From Lampris incognitus (Eukaryota; Chordata; Actinopteri; Lampriformes; Lampridae): a DNA stretch of 64,000 nt. The notes beneath the pieces were generated by a model. It was not told where the DNA came from and searched no databases. It was given only the letters and a program-made list of their open reading frames with translations. The position numbers and the translations under genes were made by a program. Of the stretch, positions 1-24,001 are shown piece by piece; the stretch's first letter is position 1, and each line of letters starts with the position of its first letter. The stretch lies in assembly GCF_029633865.1 (NCBI RefSeq), contig NC_079213.1, positions 85,256,303 to 85,320,302 of the forward strand. Direction: 5' to 3'.

Positions 1-3000
1 CACTTGTGTATGCTGAGAATGTGAAGTTGTTTTTTTTTCTTGTCTTCATTTCACTACTTTAATAGTTTCTACAGTCACACTTTTTGTATATTCAGTGTAT
101 TTTTATAAATATTCTGAATCGTACCAAAATAATCATATTGAATCGTGGTGAACTTTGAGTTGTCATGATGCATTCATTTGCTCTCCCTTACAGTTCCATC
201 TGGAGCTGCTCTCTTGTTCAGGGACATGTGACTGTGAGCAGGGCAGATGCTTGCTGCCACATGGGATGGTCTCTAACCACCACTCAGATGCCCCAGTCTC
301 CCTTAAAGGAATCACATCCTAGTTCATTTGAGAATGTTCCTTTTGAATTTGAGAGAAAAGAGAGCGGGAGATTGATAGACTAGACATAAATCAGCAGTAG
401 AATTGCAAGGGCCCTTCTATTCTGCAATGCAGAAAATGCTGACAAAATCACACAGTGGAGACAACAGATTATAGATATAAACACAGAAGTGTGCAGAATT
501 TGGAGATTTCGGGGAGATTATGACAAAATTTGAACATCATAAGAATTTCAACTGCTCTCCGCAGAAATTATATTCCCCTGGTCTGATGTGGCAACCAAAG
601 GCTCCTCGGCTATCTTGACTCTTTCAGCTGTAGATGTTGAGCCCTGTGAAAGTTAAATCCTCCAATGGGGCTGCAGTGTGTTTATTTAATGCTTTCATTC
701 TAAAGCAGATTAAACCTGCACTACAGCGAAGCTTAACCACACTACGCACAGATTAGCTGGTCAGACATCCAGCTTAGTCGGGGATAAACCCTCACCAGAG
801 AGAGAGGCAGGGGAACGGGGGCTCTATCTAGGCTATGTATGGTTAACTTCGGCGGTGGTGAGGGTCAGTAATTTTTTTTTTATTCTCACTACCAGGGCGC
901 CACATAGCAAAGGTGCACTCTGACCAGTAGGCTAGCACCCATACTTAATTAACCCATTAAAGTTACATATAAAGTGAAACAAACAATTGGTGTTTCTTAT
1001 TCAGTTTTTAGTATGATTGCATTCGTTTTTTATGTTTCACATGTGCAAGGCTACTTTTCAATTAGTGAACCTGCTGCTTAACCAAAAAATTTTTTTTTTC
1101 AAAATTACATTAATTTTGAAAGACAGGAAATCTCAAAAGCATTATTCAATGAAATTAGTATTAAATGGTACACTGCATGGTACAAACGTAAAAAAAGAAA
1201 AGAAAAAGCCACCAACACCAAGTAAAACAACATGCATTTTTTAGTGCAATTTCACTTTGTTACCTGAATGTTTCAAAAATGCATATTCTCAGAAGTCATT
1301 CAGTCTCACCTAAAGGGGGCTCAGAGTTTTATCTTTAGAATAAACTAAGGTTTAGGAATGGAACAAACTTTCATCTGTCAATCTTTTCTCTCTTGATCTG
1401 ATCTGTTTTATTGTTGAGATTGAAGAGTTGCCATCGCAGATGTAAGAGCTTCCAAGCATGTTGATTATGGACAGCATGAAATCCTCGGGAAGACTGGGAA
1501 ACAGGACTGGTTGGGCAATTTCCAAAACAAGGCTCCCATCTCACTGCGATTTGCTTGAAAGAAGCGATGGAATTGATGTTAGCGCTGGTCGAGCTGCGAC
1601 TCGGGCCTGCTTAGTGACTACAGCAATAAGAGAGTCGGTGAACAATATTATGCTATTCAGGCTGTAGTACATTAGATAATTGCTGTTCCTGTAATGTCAC
1701 CAATGTGTTCCTCTAAAATCACTTTGCTACTTAGTATAAATTACTTTGCATAGCAACTATGTTAAGTCATAGCCTACTATTGTTGAAGTGCAGTTGTCGA
1801 CAGAGTCTAACAAAAATACTTTTAAAGTCCAAATTGTATTTTGTTCACAAAATAAAATCACTAATTAAGCTGTTTTATTATCGCAATAATGCACTCAATG
1901 CTGTGCTAAAACGAGATTTTAACACAACTGTGTTAGTCTATGACACTGGGCCTTCAGTTTCCTGCCTGCTACCACAGCACTGCAATAATAGTCTTTTTTT
2001 TCCACACCCTCTCTTGTTTTATTGTGTAGGGGAAGGTAGTTGGCTAAAGCCAGGCTGCTGGGTCTTTATTGCCATTCAGGGGATCAAGCTTTAGCCTACA
2101 AGGGATTGGTTTTAACGTCTTCACTATGGCTCGCTCACTTGAACTGGTTTAAATCAGTTTATTACCTGTGGACTGTTTTGAGTAGCCAGTGAGTTGACCA
2201 AGCCTGATTTAGTTGTACAGATTTGTGGTGAACACACCTCCCTACTTGTTACCTAACGTGTGTGCATGCATTCAAACACACACCACAGACAGGTATTTTA
2301 TATCACTCTGGTTGCATGGTACACTGCGGTTTCTTTTGCAAGAGCAGGCAGGTCTTGAGTAGAGGCAGCGTTCTGACATTTACCATAGTCATTTCAGCTT
2401 AACTTTTCCATTCTGTGCTCAGTATGAATACATGGCTGTCTGTAGGACAGGAACAATAGGCTTTCATTTGACTTGGTGATTGAGCAAGGCTAAAGTGGAA
2501 ATATCTGTCAATATTTCAGAGGGTTGTCTCTTACTCGTGTTTTCTCATGTCAGGAGGACTGAAAAAAACGAGTGCGAGTGTTAACATCTCTCATTTTGTA
2601 GCCCAAAAAAACAGATCGGCAAGCCATGAGACAGAGCAGAGAGACATGACTGTGGGTAAACTCGTTGCTCAGCATATATCAAGAGATGATTAATCTGAGA
2701 AAAGAGACATCCTCAGGCCTTTGGTTGTCAGGCTGTATGGTCACTCAGCCAGGGGTGTGATGCAAACAGAAACGGATCCAGGAGAACTTCCTTCAAGTCG
2801 TCATAACACCATTCATCCTCTCCACTGTGACATAATGCAGCACTTAGACATGTTGTCGGGTCTGCCTAGAGGGAAGCACTTACAGCCCATTATTAACCTG
2901 TAACAGCCGCTGAGAGGCCCTGGCCGGGCAGGGCAGTACTAAGCAGGCTATGAGGCTGGGCCCCATTCTCCTCCATTCCCGGTTGAGCTACCGGTCCTTA

Positions 3001-4688
3001 GGGCTCAGGGCGACCATTGTCCAGTCCTTAATTGCTACAAGTTCCACTGGAGAAACAGATGGGCTGGCTGTGTATACAGACAGAAACAGAGGACACCTAT
3101 AGGCATTCCCAGAAACTATCTGTGTTTATGTGCATGTGATTACTTATTCACATTGATTTATGGCACTGGGCCATATTAAGGGTGTGATATGTGAATCCAG
3201 TGTTGTTCACATGAGAGTGCACTGTGTGAGCACAAACATGTAGCTGCATGACACAAAACAAAATATTATGTAATTCCATTGTAAATGGGCTGAACTTAAC
3301 TGCGTTGCTACAGACAGTACTTTTTCAAAGAGCAGACTGGCTACTGTGTGGATTTAATTGACATGGTGAATGTCAGGCCTTTAAAAACACAGGAAAGCCT
3401 TCCTTATCTAGTCCACACACACAGTGGTAATGTGGCATCAATGAGGCTATTGTTCTTTTTTGTCCTGCCCTCCTTTACAACAATTGGCTCTTTTCCATCC
3501 CCACTCCAGCATTGTCTACTTCACAGAAGGCTCCTTACTGAGAAGATGAATTGCTTAGGCCTAGCTTTACCAGCCTTATGGGTCGATTAAATCAGATATT
3601 GGATCCAAATCTGGCATTTCCCCAATAATAACATTAGAATAAGACATGTTAACATTTATCAGTAAAAGCAAAGACTTCATCTCACTGAGGTTAGGTATTT
3701 TTAATGAAGAGACGTTGTATCTTAGTCATTTTTAGATGCAAAGTAACTCATGGACCTGGAAAAGATCGCATGTAACAGTTCATCTCTAGATGGGAGGGGA
3801 GGCCAAGAAACAAAAAATTGGGCTCTAATGTTAATGTGTTCAGCGAGGCTTGAGAAGCTTGAAAATACGGCAAAAAACATTCAATAATTTCGAGTCATAA
3901 TGTAAAAAATGAACAATTCAGAGTGCGTTGTCCCCCCTGCGTGTGCCCGTCACATGGCTGATACCAGTTCTAGTGCTGGAGTGGAGGGCTTGGTTGGTGC
4001 TGTGTGAAAAGTATTATTGACACTTCTGTCAATTTGGTGATTTGTAAATTCACAAACTTTTCAGATACCTTGGTGAATTTGTTCCTCAGAAGTGACTTAC
4101 AATACAGCTAGCAACTTTTTTATGATCTTGTTGTAGGAAGGGATGCACACAGTAGCCTCTGCAACACAAAAAGATAAGTGTCACAACAAAACAACTCTTC
4201 TACTGCCTTTACTTTTTTTAATATTGTAATAATTTACATAAAGAAAGTCTAAATAGGAATTTTCTGTTTTTAAAACCATTGATTCATTTTTTGTTTTCAG
4301 TTCTCTTGTCTGCAACTTAGTTATTGCTTTTGTTTTCTATCTGGTTCATGCCCGTCCTTCATGCTAATTCCTTTGTTGAACTAGAAGTGATATTACAATG
4401 TGTTTAACAATACGGTTTAAATCCAGATAAATACACTATATAGTTCTTTCTCCAGTGCAATATTATTCTTAACAGCACAATACTCTGTGTGTGAATACTG
4501 CACATATATAATACACTACCCACAGGTTTTCTATTGTGCAGATGCTCTAGTGTGCACATTTTCTCTTGTTGGTTTATATTTTAAACTCTATCTGTACAAA
4601 GATATTTGCATATATTGTCTCCCCTTTCTTTTTCCCCACCAAGCACTACTAAATATTTAGATATCATTTGATTCTTAGATACTCTTCT
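1..4688. other. Non-coding stretch, presumed abl2 intron 1 or 5' flank
   Basis: No convincing exon, RNA gene or intact mobile element was found here. The short open frames lack recognisable domains. The stretch lies upstream of the first abl2 exon seen at 11760, which starts in the middle of a codon, so at least one upstream exon must exist. I could not identify it here. The region may be intron 1 or may lie partly upstream of the gene. Confidence 0.5.
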
Positions 4689-4696
4689 CTAGACAG

Positions 4697-5480
4697 TAGA
4701 GCTAGACAATCTATTGATCTGATATTGATATCGTAATATGAGACTAGATATCATCTGGGATTTTGGTTATGGTAATATCACGGTACAACTTAAAAATTGT
4801 CTTTTCCTGCTAAGGCTGTATTATAGTAAAGTGATAGCCCACAATTTCCTTAATTTATTAGACTGTTTTGGCTGAATCAAATGAACAATGCCTCTACCTG
4901 CTTGAGATTTCTCAAGAGCAGAAATTGTCATCCTCAAAATATCATTACATTATCGATATCAAGGTATTCAGTCATAGGGGCCTCTGGGTAGCGTGGTGGT
5001 CTATTCCGTTGCCTACCAACGCGGGGATTGCCAGATCGAATCCCTGTGTTACCTCCGGCTTGGTTGGCCGTCCCTACAGACACAATTGGCCGTGTCTGCG
5101 GGTGGGAAGCCAGATGTAGGTATGTGTCCTGGTCACTGCACTAGCGCCTCCTCTGGTCGGTCAAGGCACCTGTTCGGGGGGAAGGGGCAACTAGGGGGAA
5201 TAGCATGAACCTCCCACACGCTACGTCCCCCTGGCGAAACTCCTCACTGTCAGTTGAAAAGAAGTGGCTGGCGACTCCACGTGTATCAGAGGAGGCATGT
5301 AGTAGTCTGCAGCCCTCCCTGGATCGGCAAAGGGGGCGGAGCAGAGACCGGGACGGCTCGGGAAAGTGGGGTAATTGGCCGGATACAATTGGGGAGAAAA
5401 AGAGGGGAAAAGCCACAAAAAAAAAAAAAGGTATTCAGTCACAAGTATTACGATATTTATGTCAATGTCCCCCAGCCCCT
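4697..5480. mobile_element. hAT-like MITE interrupted by a SINE
   Basis: The ends are TAGAGCTAGACA on the left and, read inverted, AGGGGCTGGGGGACA on the right, an imperfect terminal inverted repeat. The flanks CTAGACAG (4689-4696) and CTGGACAG (5481-5488) match at 7 of 8 bases, which suits the 8-bp target duplication of hAT transposons. The interior has GATATCG-like motifs and no coding capacity. A SINE occupies 4975-5427, so the MITE alone is only about 320 bp. The class follows from duplication length and end sequence. Confidence 0.6.
4975..5427 (+). mobile_element. tRNA-derived SINE, full length, with target duplication
   Basis: The 5' part is tRNA-like, with an A-box-like GTAGCGTGGTGG stretch and a B-box-like AGATCGAATCC. 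A body of about 370 bp and a poly(A) tail follow. A perfect 14-bp target duplication AAGGTATTCAGTCA flanks it (4961-4974 and 5428-5441), showing LINE-type retrotransposition. Two related minus-strand copies occur at 46148-46573 and 55436-55629. The family looks like a common teleost SINE whose name I cannot give. Open frames across it are not genes. Confidence 0.85.
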
Positions 5481-6055
5481 CTGGACAGTCTGAGATGTTT
5501 TCAGTTTTCCTTCAGTTCCATTAAGTCCATTGAGTTGGGTTTTTCTTCTTTCTTTTTTTTCTTTTTTTCTTTTTTAATTTGTGAGCATTAACAGCAAGGC
5601 TAATTCATTTTTTTTGTGCAAACATTTACTTGTGTCAAAATGACCATGTTTGCGTGTATTTTACATTGGATACATCCCAACTAGGCTCTAGCTGATTGTT
5701 TGGTGTTTTCCCTCATTCTTACCCAGTTTCCAACATCCCTGGCTACCACAGGATCTGGCCCGTCCTACATAACTGTGTATGCGGGTCTCATCCGTGACAT
5801 TGTCCTAGCTCATTGTTTGGGCTTCCTTCAGGCAGCCAGCCGTCTAGCTCCAAACCCTGAGCACTCTACTCAGCAGGGATATTTCTGGATGTTGTGCTGC
5901 TATGTTTTGTCCCGAGGAGCTAAAAATAATTGCTCTGTTGGACAAGGACTACAGATATGGTCTGTATTGTTTTAGAATAGGACATGTAAATGGTGTTATT
6001 AGTACTAAGTCGGTTGGGGGAGGTGAAAGCTATGTAGGTAGCTCTATAGACGCGT

Positions 6056-6066
<11 letters not shown>

Positions 6067-6096
<30 letters not shown>
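6067..6096. repeat. (CA)n microsatellite
   Basis: Uninterrupted CA dinucleotides, preceded by a short alternating CG run. Confidence 0.97.
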
Positions 6097-6099
<3 letters not shown>

Positions 6100-6382
6100 G
6101 CAAGAGAAGCGGTGTCCTGGTGAAGTCAAGAGTCAAGGAAAGTTGATATTACCATTGAGGCATATGTAGGAAGTGTGCATGTGTACATGCATGGCATGTG
6201 TGGTGGCCTATGCATGTTGGGGCCGGGGTCACCTCTGTCCCAGTTATCTTGGGGGGGGTGTTCGGAGTTTACTGGGCTGGAAAGCTTAGCCTGTCTCTCA
6301 AGCTGACAAACAGCCCTCTGCCTTGCACTCTGTCACACACAAAGGCACAGTCTCTTTTGAACACACGTGTGCTCCACTTCAC

Positions 6383-6385
<3 letters not shown>

Positions 6386-6449
<64 letters not shown>
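6386..6449. repeat. (CA)n microsatellite
   Basis: About 32 uninterrupted CA units. Confidence 0.97.
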
Positions 6450-6453
<4 letters not shown>

Positions 6454-6974
6454 GTAGACGGATACACACTCACACACAAAAAACCATGCATGCCAACTGG
6501 CCCTTCAATCAAATGTCTCAACACATGAGGATATCTTTGGCAAGGATCAGTTCTGATTAAATTGCATCATGGCAGATTAAAAAAAGTAACTTTGCTGTTG
6601 GCAGGGTGCCTGGGACTACTTCACTCACCAATTAGTTTCATTTTGTGTTAATCTATGTTTTCACTGGAAAAGAAATAATTTTTGATTGGAAAGATATAGT
6701 CCAGAATGAGTTTTGGGTAATGAGCATTGCATGGCAGAATAAAACTGATTCAGACAACATTCCAGTGAATAGTGGTGAGATATGTATGTAAGGGGAATAG
6801 CAGCTTTGACAGCTGGCCTAGCCTGGGCGCAGCAGTTGCACGCATACCCCACTCTGTGGGTCAATAGGGCCTCTGCTCAATAGGGGAACCAGACCCGCCA
6901 TCTGCTGTTGCCACAGCACTGGTCCATCCATGCCTTACACACTCCAGTAGACCAGTGTGCACACACAACACAGT

Positions 6975-6978
<4 letters not shown>

Positions 6979-7048
<70 letters not shown>
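6979..7048. repeat. (CA)n microsatellite
   Basis: About 35 uninterrupted CA units. Confidence 0.97.
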
Positions 7049-7052
<4 letters not shown>

Positions 7053-9526
7053 CCAACTTCAACTTAGCATTCCTTGATACCCCCCCCCTTCTCGCCGAGC
7101 TTCATGTTTTGCCATCCCTCACACTGGGAAGGACCAGGGAGAATGGTAGTCATCTTTACGTTTCCCAGATGGACCTTGGAAAGCCTGACTACCCTAGGCC
7201 ACTTCAAAGCTATAGGGAGTTCCTCTCCACCAGACTTGTACTCAGCGGGAGGCTGTGAGTCCCTACTGCTGATTCAGACATTCAGGTGGTCGAATTCAAG
7301 GGCAGCGTGGGGGAAAATTTTGTCTGGGGGGTCTCCGTCTCTCTCCCTTGCGTGTGCTGCTCCTCACCCATCAGTGGAGGAGATGGTTTAGAAAACCAGC
7401 CTCTCATTCTTGGTCGGAGTTTGTTTTCTCACCCCACAGGAGATGTGAGTTTATAATGGCCTTCTTTCAGTCTTTGTAGTCTGTCGGTCTACGTAGACAC
7501 AGCTAGTCTCAAAAAGAAAGACTTTTTAGAGTCAGTACTGCTGTGGAAAGGACCAGTGTTTATCGGAATACTGTGACCAAACACGAGTGGACGATGTACT
7601 GGGAACTGTGGCTGAGTCAGGTCGCGGCCACCACTGCACTGCAGTGTACGCTGGTCAAGAACAAAGGTGGGACAGCCTCTGTGTTGATATGAAGGTGTGG
7701 TGGAACAGGTTAGACTTGCATTTCTCCTCCTGGTATTAGAAATAGTGTAAATAACACACTGTAGCCTGACTGCTGTCTTTGTACACATATAATGACAAAA
7801 GTAGAGACTGGCTTTAGGAGAAACGTAGTGTTTCTGCTTATATGCCACAGTTTTGTAGGTTATTGATATTCACGCTGAGAACTTCAGATGTTGATCCATC
7901 ATGGATACACAGCATGTGGATGACACGATGTAGACTTAAAACTCCACCATATTTCTTGAACTTCATGTCCTGCCTCGTTTTCAGTATCGCTGTGGTCTGA
8001 TAGTATAGCAGGACCAATATTATACACCAGGGTTTTTTTTTTTATCCCCATCTTGTAAGATTGCCCAGGCCAGGACTGCCTAATTTTGGCCAGACTGATG
8101 AGATTGGGAATTTTAACAAGTTTTAACTACAATGCAGCCAAACCACTGTGTTCTAAAGGCTCATACTTAAATTTGTGCCGACATTTTTGTCAGCGCCAAG
8201 CCTTATTATGCTGTTTCCCCAGTACGTAAAAAAAAAACTGCGAGATATCATGAATCATCCACTTGTTTCAAGCTTGATAGACAGTCGTTACAGTGTGCCT
8301 TTTTATACATGAGATCATTCAGAAGACAGTAGTTGGAGACTGTACCCATTGTGTGTTTTTTTTTTGCTTTTTCCTGTGTTTCCCACTAGTGCAAAGTACT
8401 ACTGTTGCTGCTGTTACTCCTAGCTGCTACAAACACTCCTCCAAGAACATTTGCTCAACACCTTTCCTAACCATGTAAAGAGGTGATCATTTTCAACAAG
8501 CTCCCACATCGCACCTTCTGTTCTGTGTCTCCTCTGTTTTAACATCCCTCCCTCCCAGTCCCTTAGCAGCTGTCAAGACATGCAGCAGAGTTTGGCAGCA
8601 GCTGTCGAGTGTGGTGTGTGTTTTGTGCACGTGTATGAGTTTTTCTTCACGTGTGTGTGAGTATATGTGCGTTGGTTGATGTGTTCCCCCCCCGAAAAAA
8701 AAGCTAATACCCATCCCTATTACTCTGTCATGGCTCCTCCCTGTGGCTCCTCCCCACCTTATACACATGCTCGAACACAGCACCTCGCACCTCATTTCTT
8801 ACCTGTTGAGGCTAGACACTGTAGGTCTCTGTTTGTGTAGCTAGTGATCAGTCATTTTTCAGCGAGTGTGCTTATCAAGGTAATGCTTCTGAAGTGCCTG
8901 GGGGCCAGCAGCAGTTTTGAGGAAGAATGGGTGACACTCACTGGTCAGCCCCACAAAGGGTTCGTGGAGATGAACGGATCCAGACACACAGGTAGACGCA
9001 CGGATCTGAGGACCGGGCTTCCTAATTTATGATGGGTCTACCGGGCAGGACATTGCGGGGCGTAAGGGATCAGTCCTGTGTGCTTCTGGTTACAGGACTT
9101 TCTGTACTGGTCTATCTGACCAGTAAACTGATTTTTATTGTACAAGCTCTGGTTTTGCCTGGGCCAGTGCTGGATTTCTTGTGTGCTTCTTAGCTTGTGT
9201 ACTGATATTAGATTTTGATTTTAATGTTTTAATGTACACACCCTGTGTAATGTGTGTTTGTGTGTGTGTGTAATGTGTGTGTGTGTGGGTGTGTGTGTGT
9301 GTGCGCATGCGCTCGCATGCTTCTGTCATTGTTCAAACTAATCTGTGTACACTTGTTAGTAGGTATCGTTTGGATTGTAATGACTCTGATTCCGATTCTG
9401 CTTATTGATCCCAGTTCTTAATGATTCTCATTTCCGATTCTTAGAGGGGCAGGGTCAAAACAAGTTACATGCTTATTTCACAGGGAAAAAAAAAACTTAT
9501 TTTACACAAATCATATTCATTCATTC

Positions 9527-9640
9527 ATTCATCACTTATCTGAATACGGGTCGCGAGATGTTGGAGCCTATCCCAGCAGCCATTGGGCGGCAGGTGGGGA
9601 GACACCCTGGACAGGCCACCAGACCATCACAGGGACCACT
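9527..9640 (+). repeat. Fragment of a dispersed teleost repeat
   Basis: The stretch CATCACTTATCTGAATACGG, then GGTCGCGAGATGTTGGAGCC and a clause about a total of 100 bases, resembles a dispersed fish repeat I know by sense but cannot name. A likely continuation (CATTCACACCCAGGGACAAT and the GGGAGGAAACCGGAGCACCC motif) appears at 10414-10503, on the far side of about 690 bp of different sequence plus (CA)n. The original copy seems to have been split or rearranged. Confidence 0.5.
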
Positions 9641-9699
9641 TGCTTGCTTTGCTTGCTGGTTGTCCATCGTGCCCGATGATGACCATCTTATTCTATTTG

Positions 9700-10320
9700 T
9701 GGGTCCTTTGAGGACTCAGATAGCAGAAGATACCTGCGCAAGGATGGTTTTTAAAGTGGCATGGGGGGTGCGCTTCTCCCAACGCCACATGACTTGATTG
9801 TAGAGGAGATAGTTCCGATGGCAAGGGGGATCCCTAGACGACCGGCACCTCCCACACAACTGCAGGGGGCTGCCGGAAATCCAGTTTTTCGGAAACCGCC
9901 TCGAAGCGTGGCGCCACAGCTTGCTTTTATGTTGGGGTAAGCTCCCTTAGCCTTATGTCTTCCCAGACTCACCCACAAGGCAGCCGGGCAGTGGTTGATA
10001 GGTGCCAGGGCATGTCCACCAGGGTGGCCCTGCACACCATATCTCTGGGGCCCACTGCTGCTCCGAGATCCCCTGCCAAGTTAGCCTGGGGCCGCAAGAC
10101 CCCAGTTACCACGTGTGGCCACGGGGAGGCCTGGCAGGAGTCTTGGTGAAGGAGAGGCTATGTACTGGCAAGGGAAGGCTTACACGCTAGCATGCTTCCC
10201 TATTCGCCACAAAGGCTAGCCAGCGGCAGGGCAGGAAGGACACAAGCGGGTTGGAAGAACACATGCACCTTCCCCCTCCAACTACACACTGCTGCACTAG
10301 ACGCATCACAACACCCTGTG
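9700..10320. other. GC-rich unclassified segment, probably repeat-derived
   Basis: This block is clearly richer in GC than its surroundings and separates the two parts of a dispersed repeat. Open frames of about 60-94 codons exist on both strands but show no domain I recognise, and they overlap in several frames, as GC-rich sequence often does. It resembles repeated fish DNA rather than an exon. No terminal repeats or target duplications were found. Confidence 0.35.
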
Positions 10321-10325
10321 TGTAT

Positions 10326-10327
<2 letters not shown>

Positions 10328-10414
<87 letters not shown>
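10328..10414. repeat. (CA)n microsatellite
   Basis: About 43 uninterrupted CA units, the second longest dinucleotide tract in the window. Confidence 0.97.
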
Positions 10415-10415
<1 letters not shown>

Positions 10416-10833
10416 TCACACCCAGGGACAATTTAGTATAGCAGAGTCACCTGACCTACATGTCTTGGGACTGAGGGAGGAAACCGGAGCACCCAGAGGA
10501 AACCCAGAAATCATATTCAGTCATAGTCATATTCACAATTAACTTCATACAGTTTGTGGAACCTGTAAATTAATTTATGTGATTCAATAATAATCCATTC
10601 ATTCTTTTTTCATTCACTGTACTGTAGCTGTAACACTGAAATCCGCCGAAATGAAAACAAGGGGACAGTCTAACAACCAATTAATTAATTCCCAGTTAGG
10701 GAGCTGCAGCCCATGTGGTTATTGATGAGAGAGAAGTAGAGAGACAGTGAACATTCATCAACATTCATCATCTTACACCAAGTCCAGTGGCACTTGATTC
10801 AATTCCTTTGGATAACATTCATCTACGAAAAAA

Positions 10834-10900
10834 TCTACTACTACTTTTGACTGCTGCCATTAGGGGTCGCCACAGTGGATCATCCGTTTCCATTTCTTTT
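10834..10900 (-). mobile_element. 67-bp 3' end of an RTE-type LINE with target duplication
   Basis: The insert starts with the ACTACTACTTTT tail and carries the GGGGTCGCCACAG and GGATCATCC motifs, which also form the 3' end of the large RTE element near 31186-31245. It is flanked by a perfect 16-bp duplication TTCATCTACGAAAAAA (10818-10833 and 10901-10916). This is an extreme 5' truncation: only the 3' untranslated end was copied. Confidence 0.85.
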
Positions 10901-11117
10901 TTCATCTACGAAAAAAATACATTACAGTATTTGACACAGTATTTAGCAGTTCGATCAAGAATAGCTAGTTTAGTGTCTCACTGTTAATAAGACAAACATT
11001 ATTCAACTTTCACTTCCCGTATTGTGGCAAGGTGCTAGCTGTTGGCTGAGAGTTGACTGAGGAGGATGACTGATGAGCGAGAGACTGGCGCAACACGTCA
11101 AACACGATACACTCGTT

Positions 11118-11195
11118 GAGTTGTATACCATTCTGGCGAAGGTGTTTTTTCATGTTACTTGTGCATCTTCCCTTGCACGAAATAACTTTGGCACA
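11118..11195 (-). pseudogene. BED zinc-finger remnant of a hAT transposase
   Basis: Read on the minus strand, 26 codons contain a Cys-rich start, then SCKGRCTSNMKKHLRQNG, matching the C-terminal half of a BED finger (the TSN-x-x-KHL motif is typical). It lies in the right third of the 9357-11624 element. No in-frame continuation into a catalytic domain is seen, so it is a relic. Confidence 0.55.
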
Positions 11196-11759
11196 GGTGT
11201 TGCCCTGTGCTGACCCGTCGTTTTTTTTTTTGTTTTTGTTTTTTTACAAAATGAAGTCATGCTTTTGAGTGCTTACTGCGGTCTGTGATGGTACACGGCT
11301 CTACCTAGATTCATGTGCTCACCACTCTCATTGATCTCCCCACAAAATAAATACAAAATGTATCGCTTTGCGCAGTGTTGTCAACTCCAGAAAGAGCACC
11401 AGTGTCTAGCTTAGGGGATGGGAAGACATACACACATTCAACTCGTATGACTATAGGCACAGCCACGCAGATGTAAAGTCAGGTCCTGATACTGAAACTA
11501 AGTGAGTGAGATTTGTTGAAGAACCGATAAGCAGAATCGAAATTAAAATTTCTTAATGATTTCACATTAGAATTGGAATTTGGAACCAGTTCTAACTTGG
11601 AACTGGTTCTTGATGCCCAACCCTACTGCTTACCTGTGTTGTTATAAGGAGAAATTTCTGCAGTTGGCCCATATTGTTACTCTCTCAAAGACACTCCTTA
11701 TTTACTGTTTCTTTGTCTCTCATACAACTGTCTGTGTCTGTATTCCTCTCTCCCTCCAG

Positions 11760-24001
<12,242 letters not shown>

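Larger units (their letters stand above)
5489..9356. other. Non-coding stretch with dinucleotide repeats
   Basis: No exon was recognised. The stretch contains three (CA)n microsatellites (listed separately) and smaller GT-rich runs near 9255-9305. Reading frames made of Thr-His or Cys-Val repeats are translations of the microsatellites. Confidence 0.5.
9357..11624. mobile_element. Decayed hAT DNA transposon, mosaic interior
   Basis: The left end (AGGTATCGTTTGG followed by repeated GATTCTGATTCCGATTC-like motifs) and the right end (GGAACTGGTTCTTGATGCCCAACCCT, inverted GGGTTGGGCATCAAGAACC) have the sequence style of a common fish hAT family. The flanks ACTTGTTA and ACTGCTTA match at 6 of 8 bases, a worn candidate target duplication. 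Inside, 11118-11195 on the minus strand encodes a BED zinc-finger remnant. No catalytic transposase is visible. Other repeats now fill the interior: a repeat piece at 9527-9640, a (CA)n tract, and a short RTE 3' end at 10834-10900. Confidence 0.5.

Noticed and set aside
5141..5591. Overlapping open frames on both strands
   Set aside because: They lie in a SINE with a poly(A) tail and a clear target duplication.
6198..6560. Thr-His or Cys-Val repeat open frames over CA/GT tracts (also near 6900, 10192, 13783, 56269)
   Set aside because: They are translations of dinucleotide microsatellites in several frames and both strands.
1..11759. Alternative first exon of abl2
   Set aside because: I looked for an ATG exon ending in phase 1 with wording like known ABL N-termini and found none I could support.
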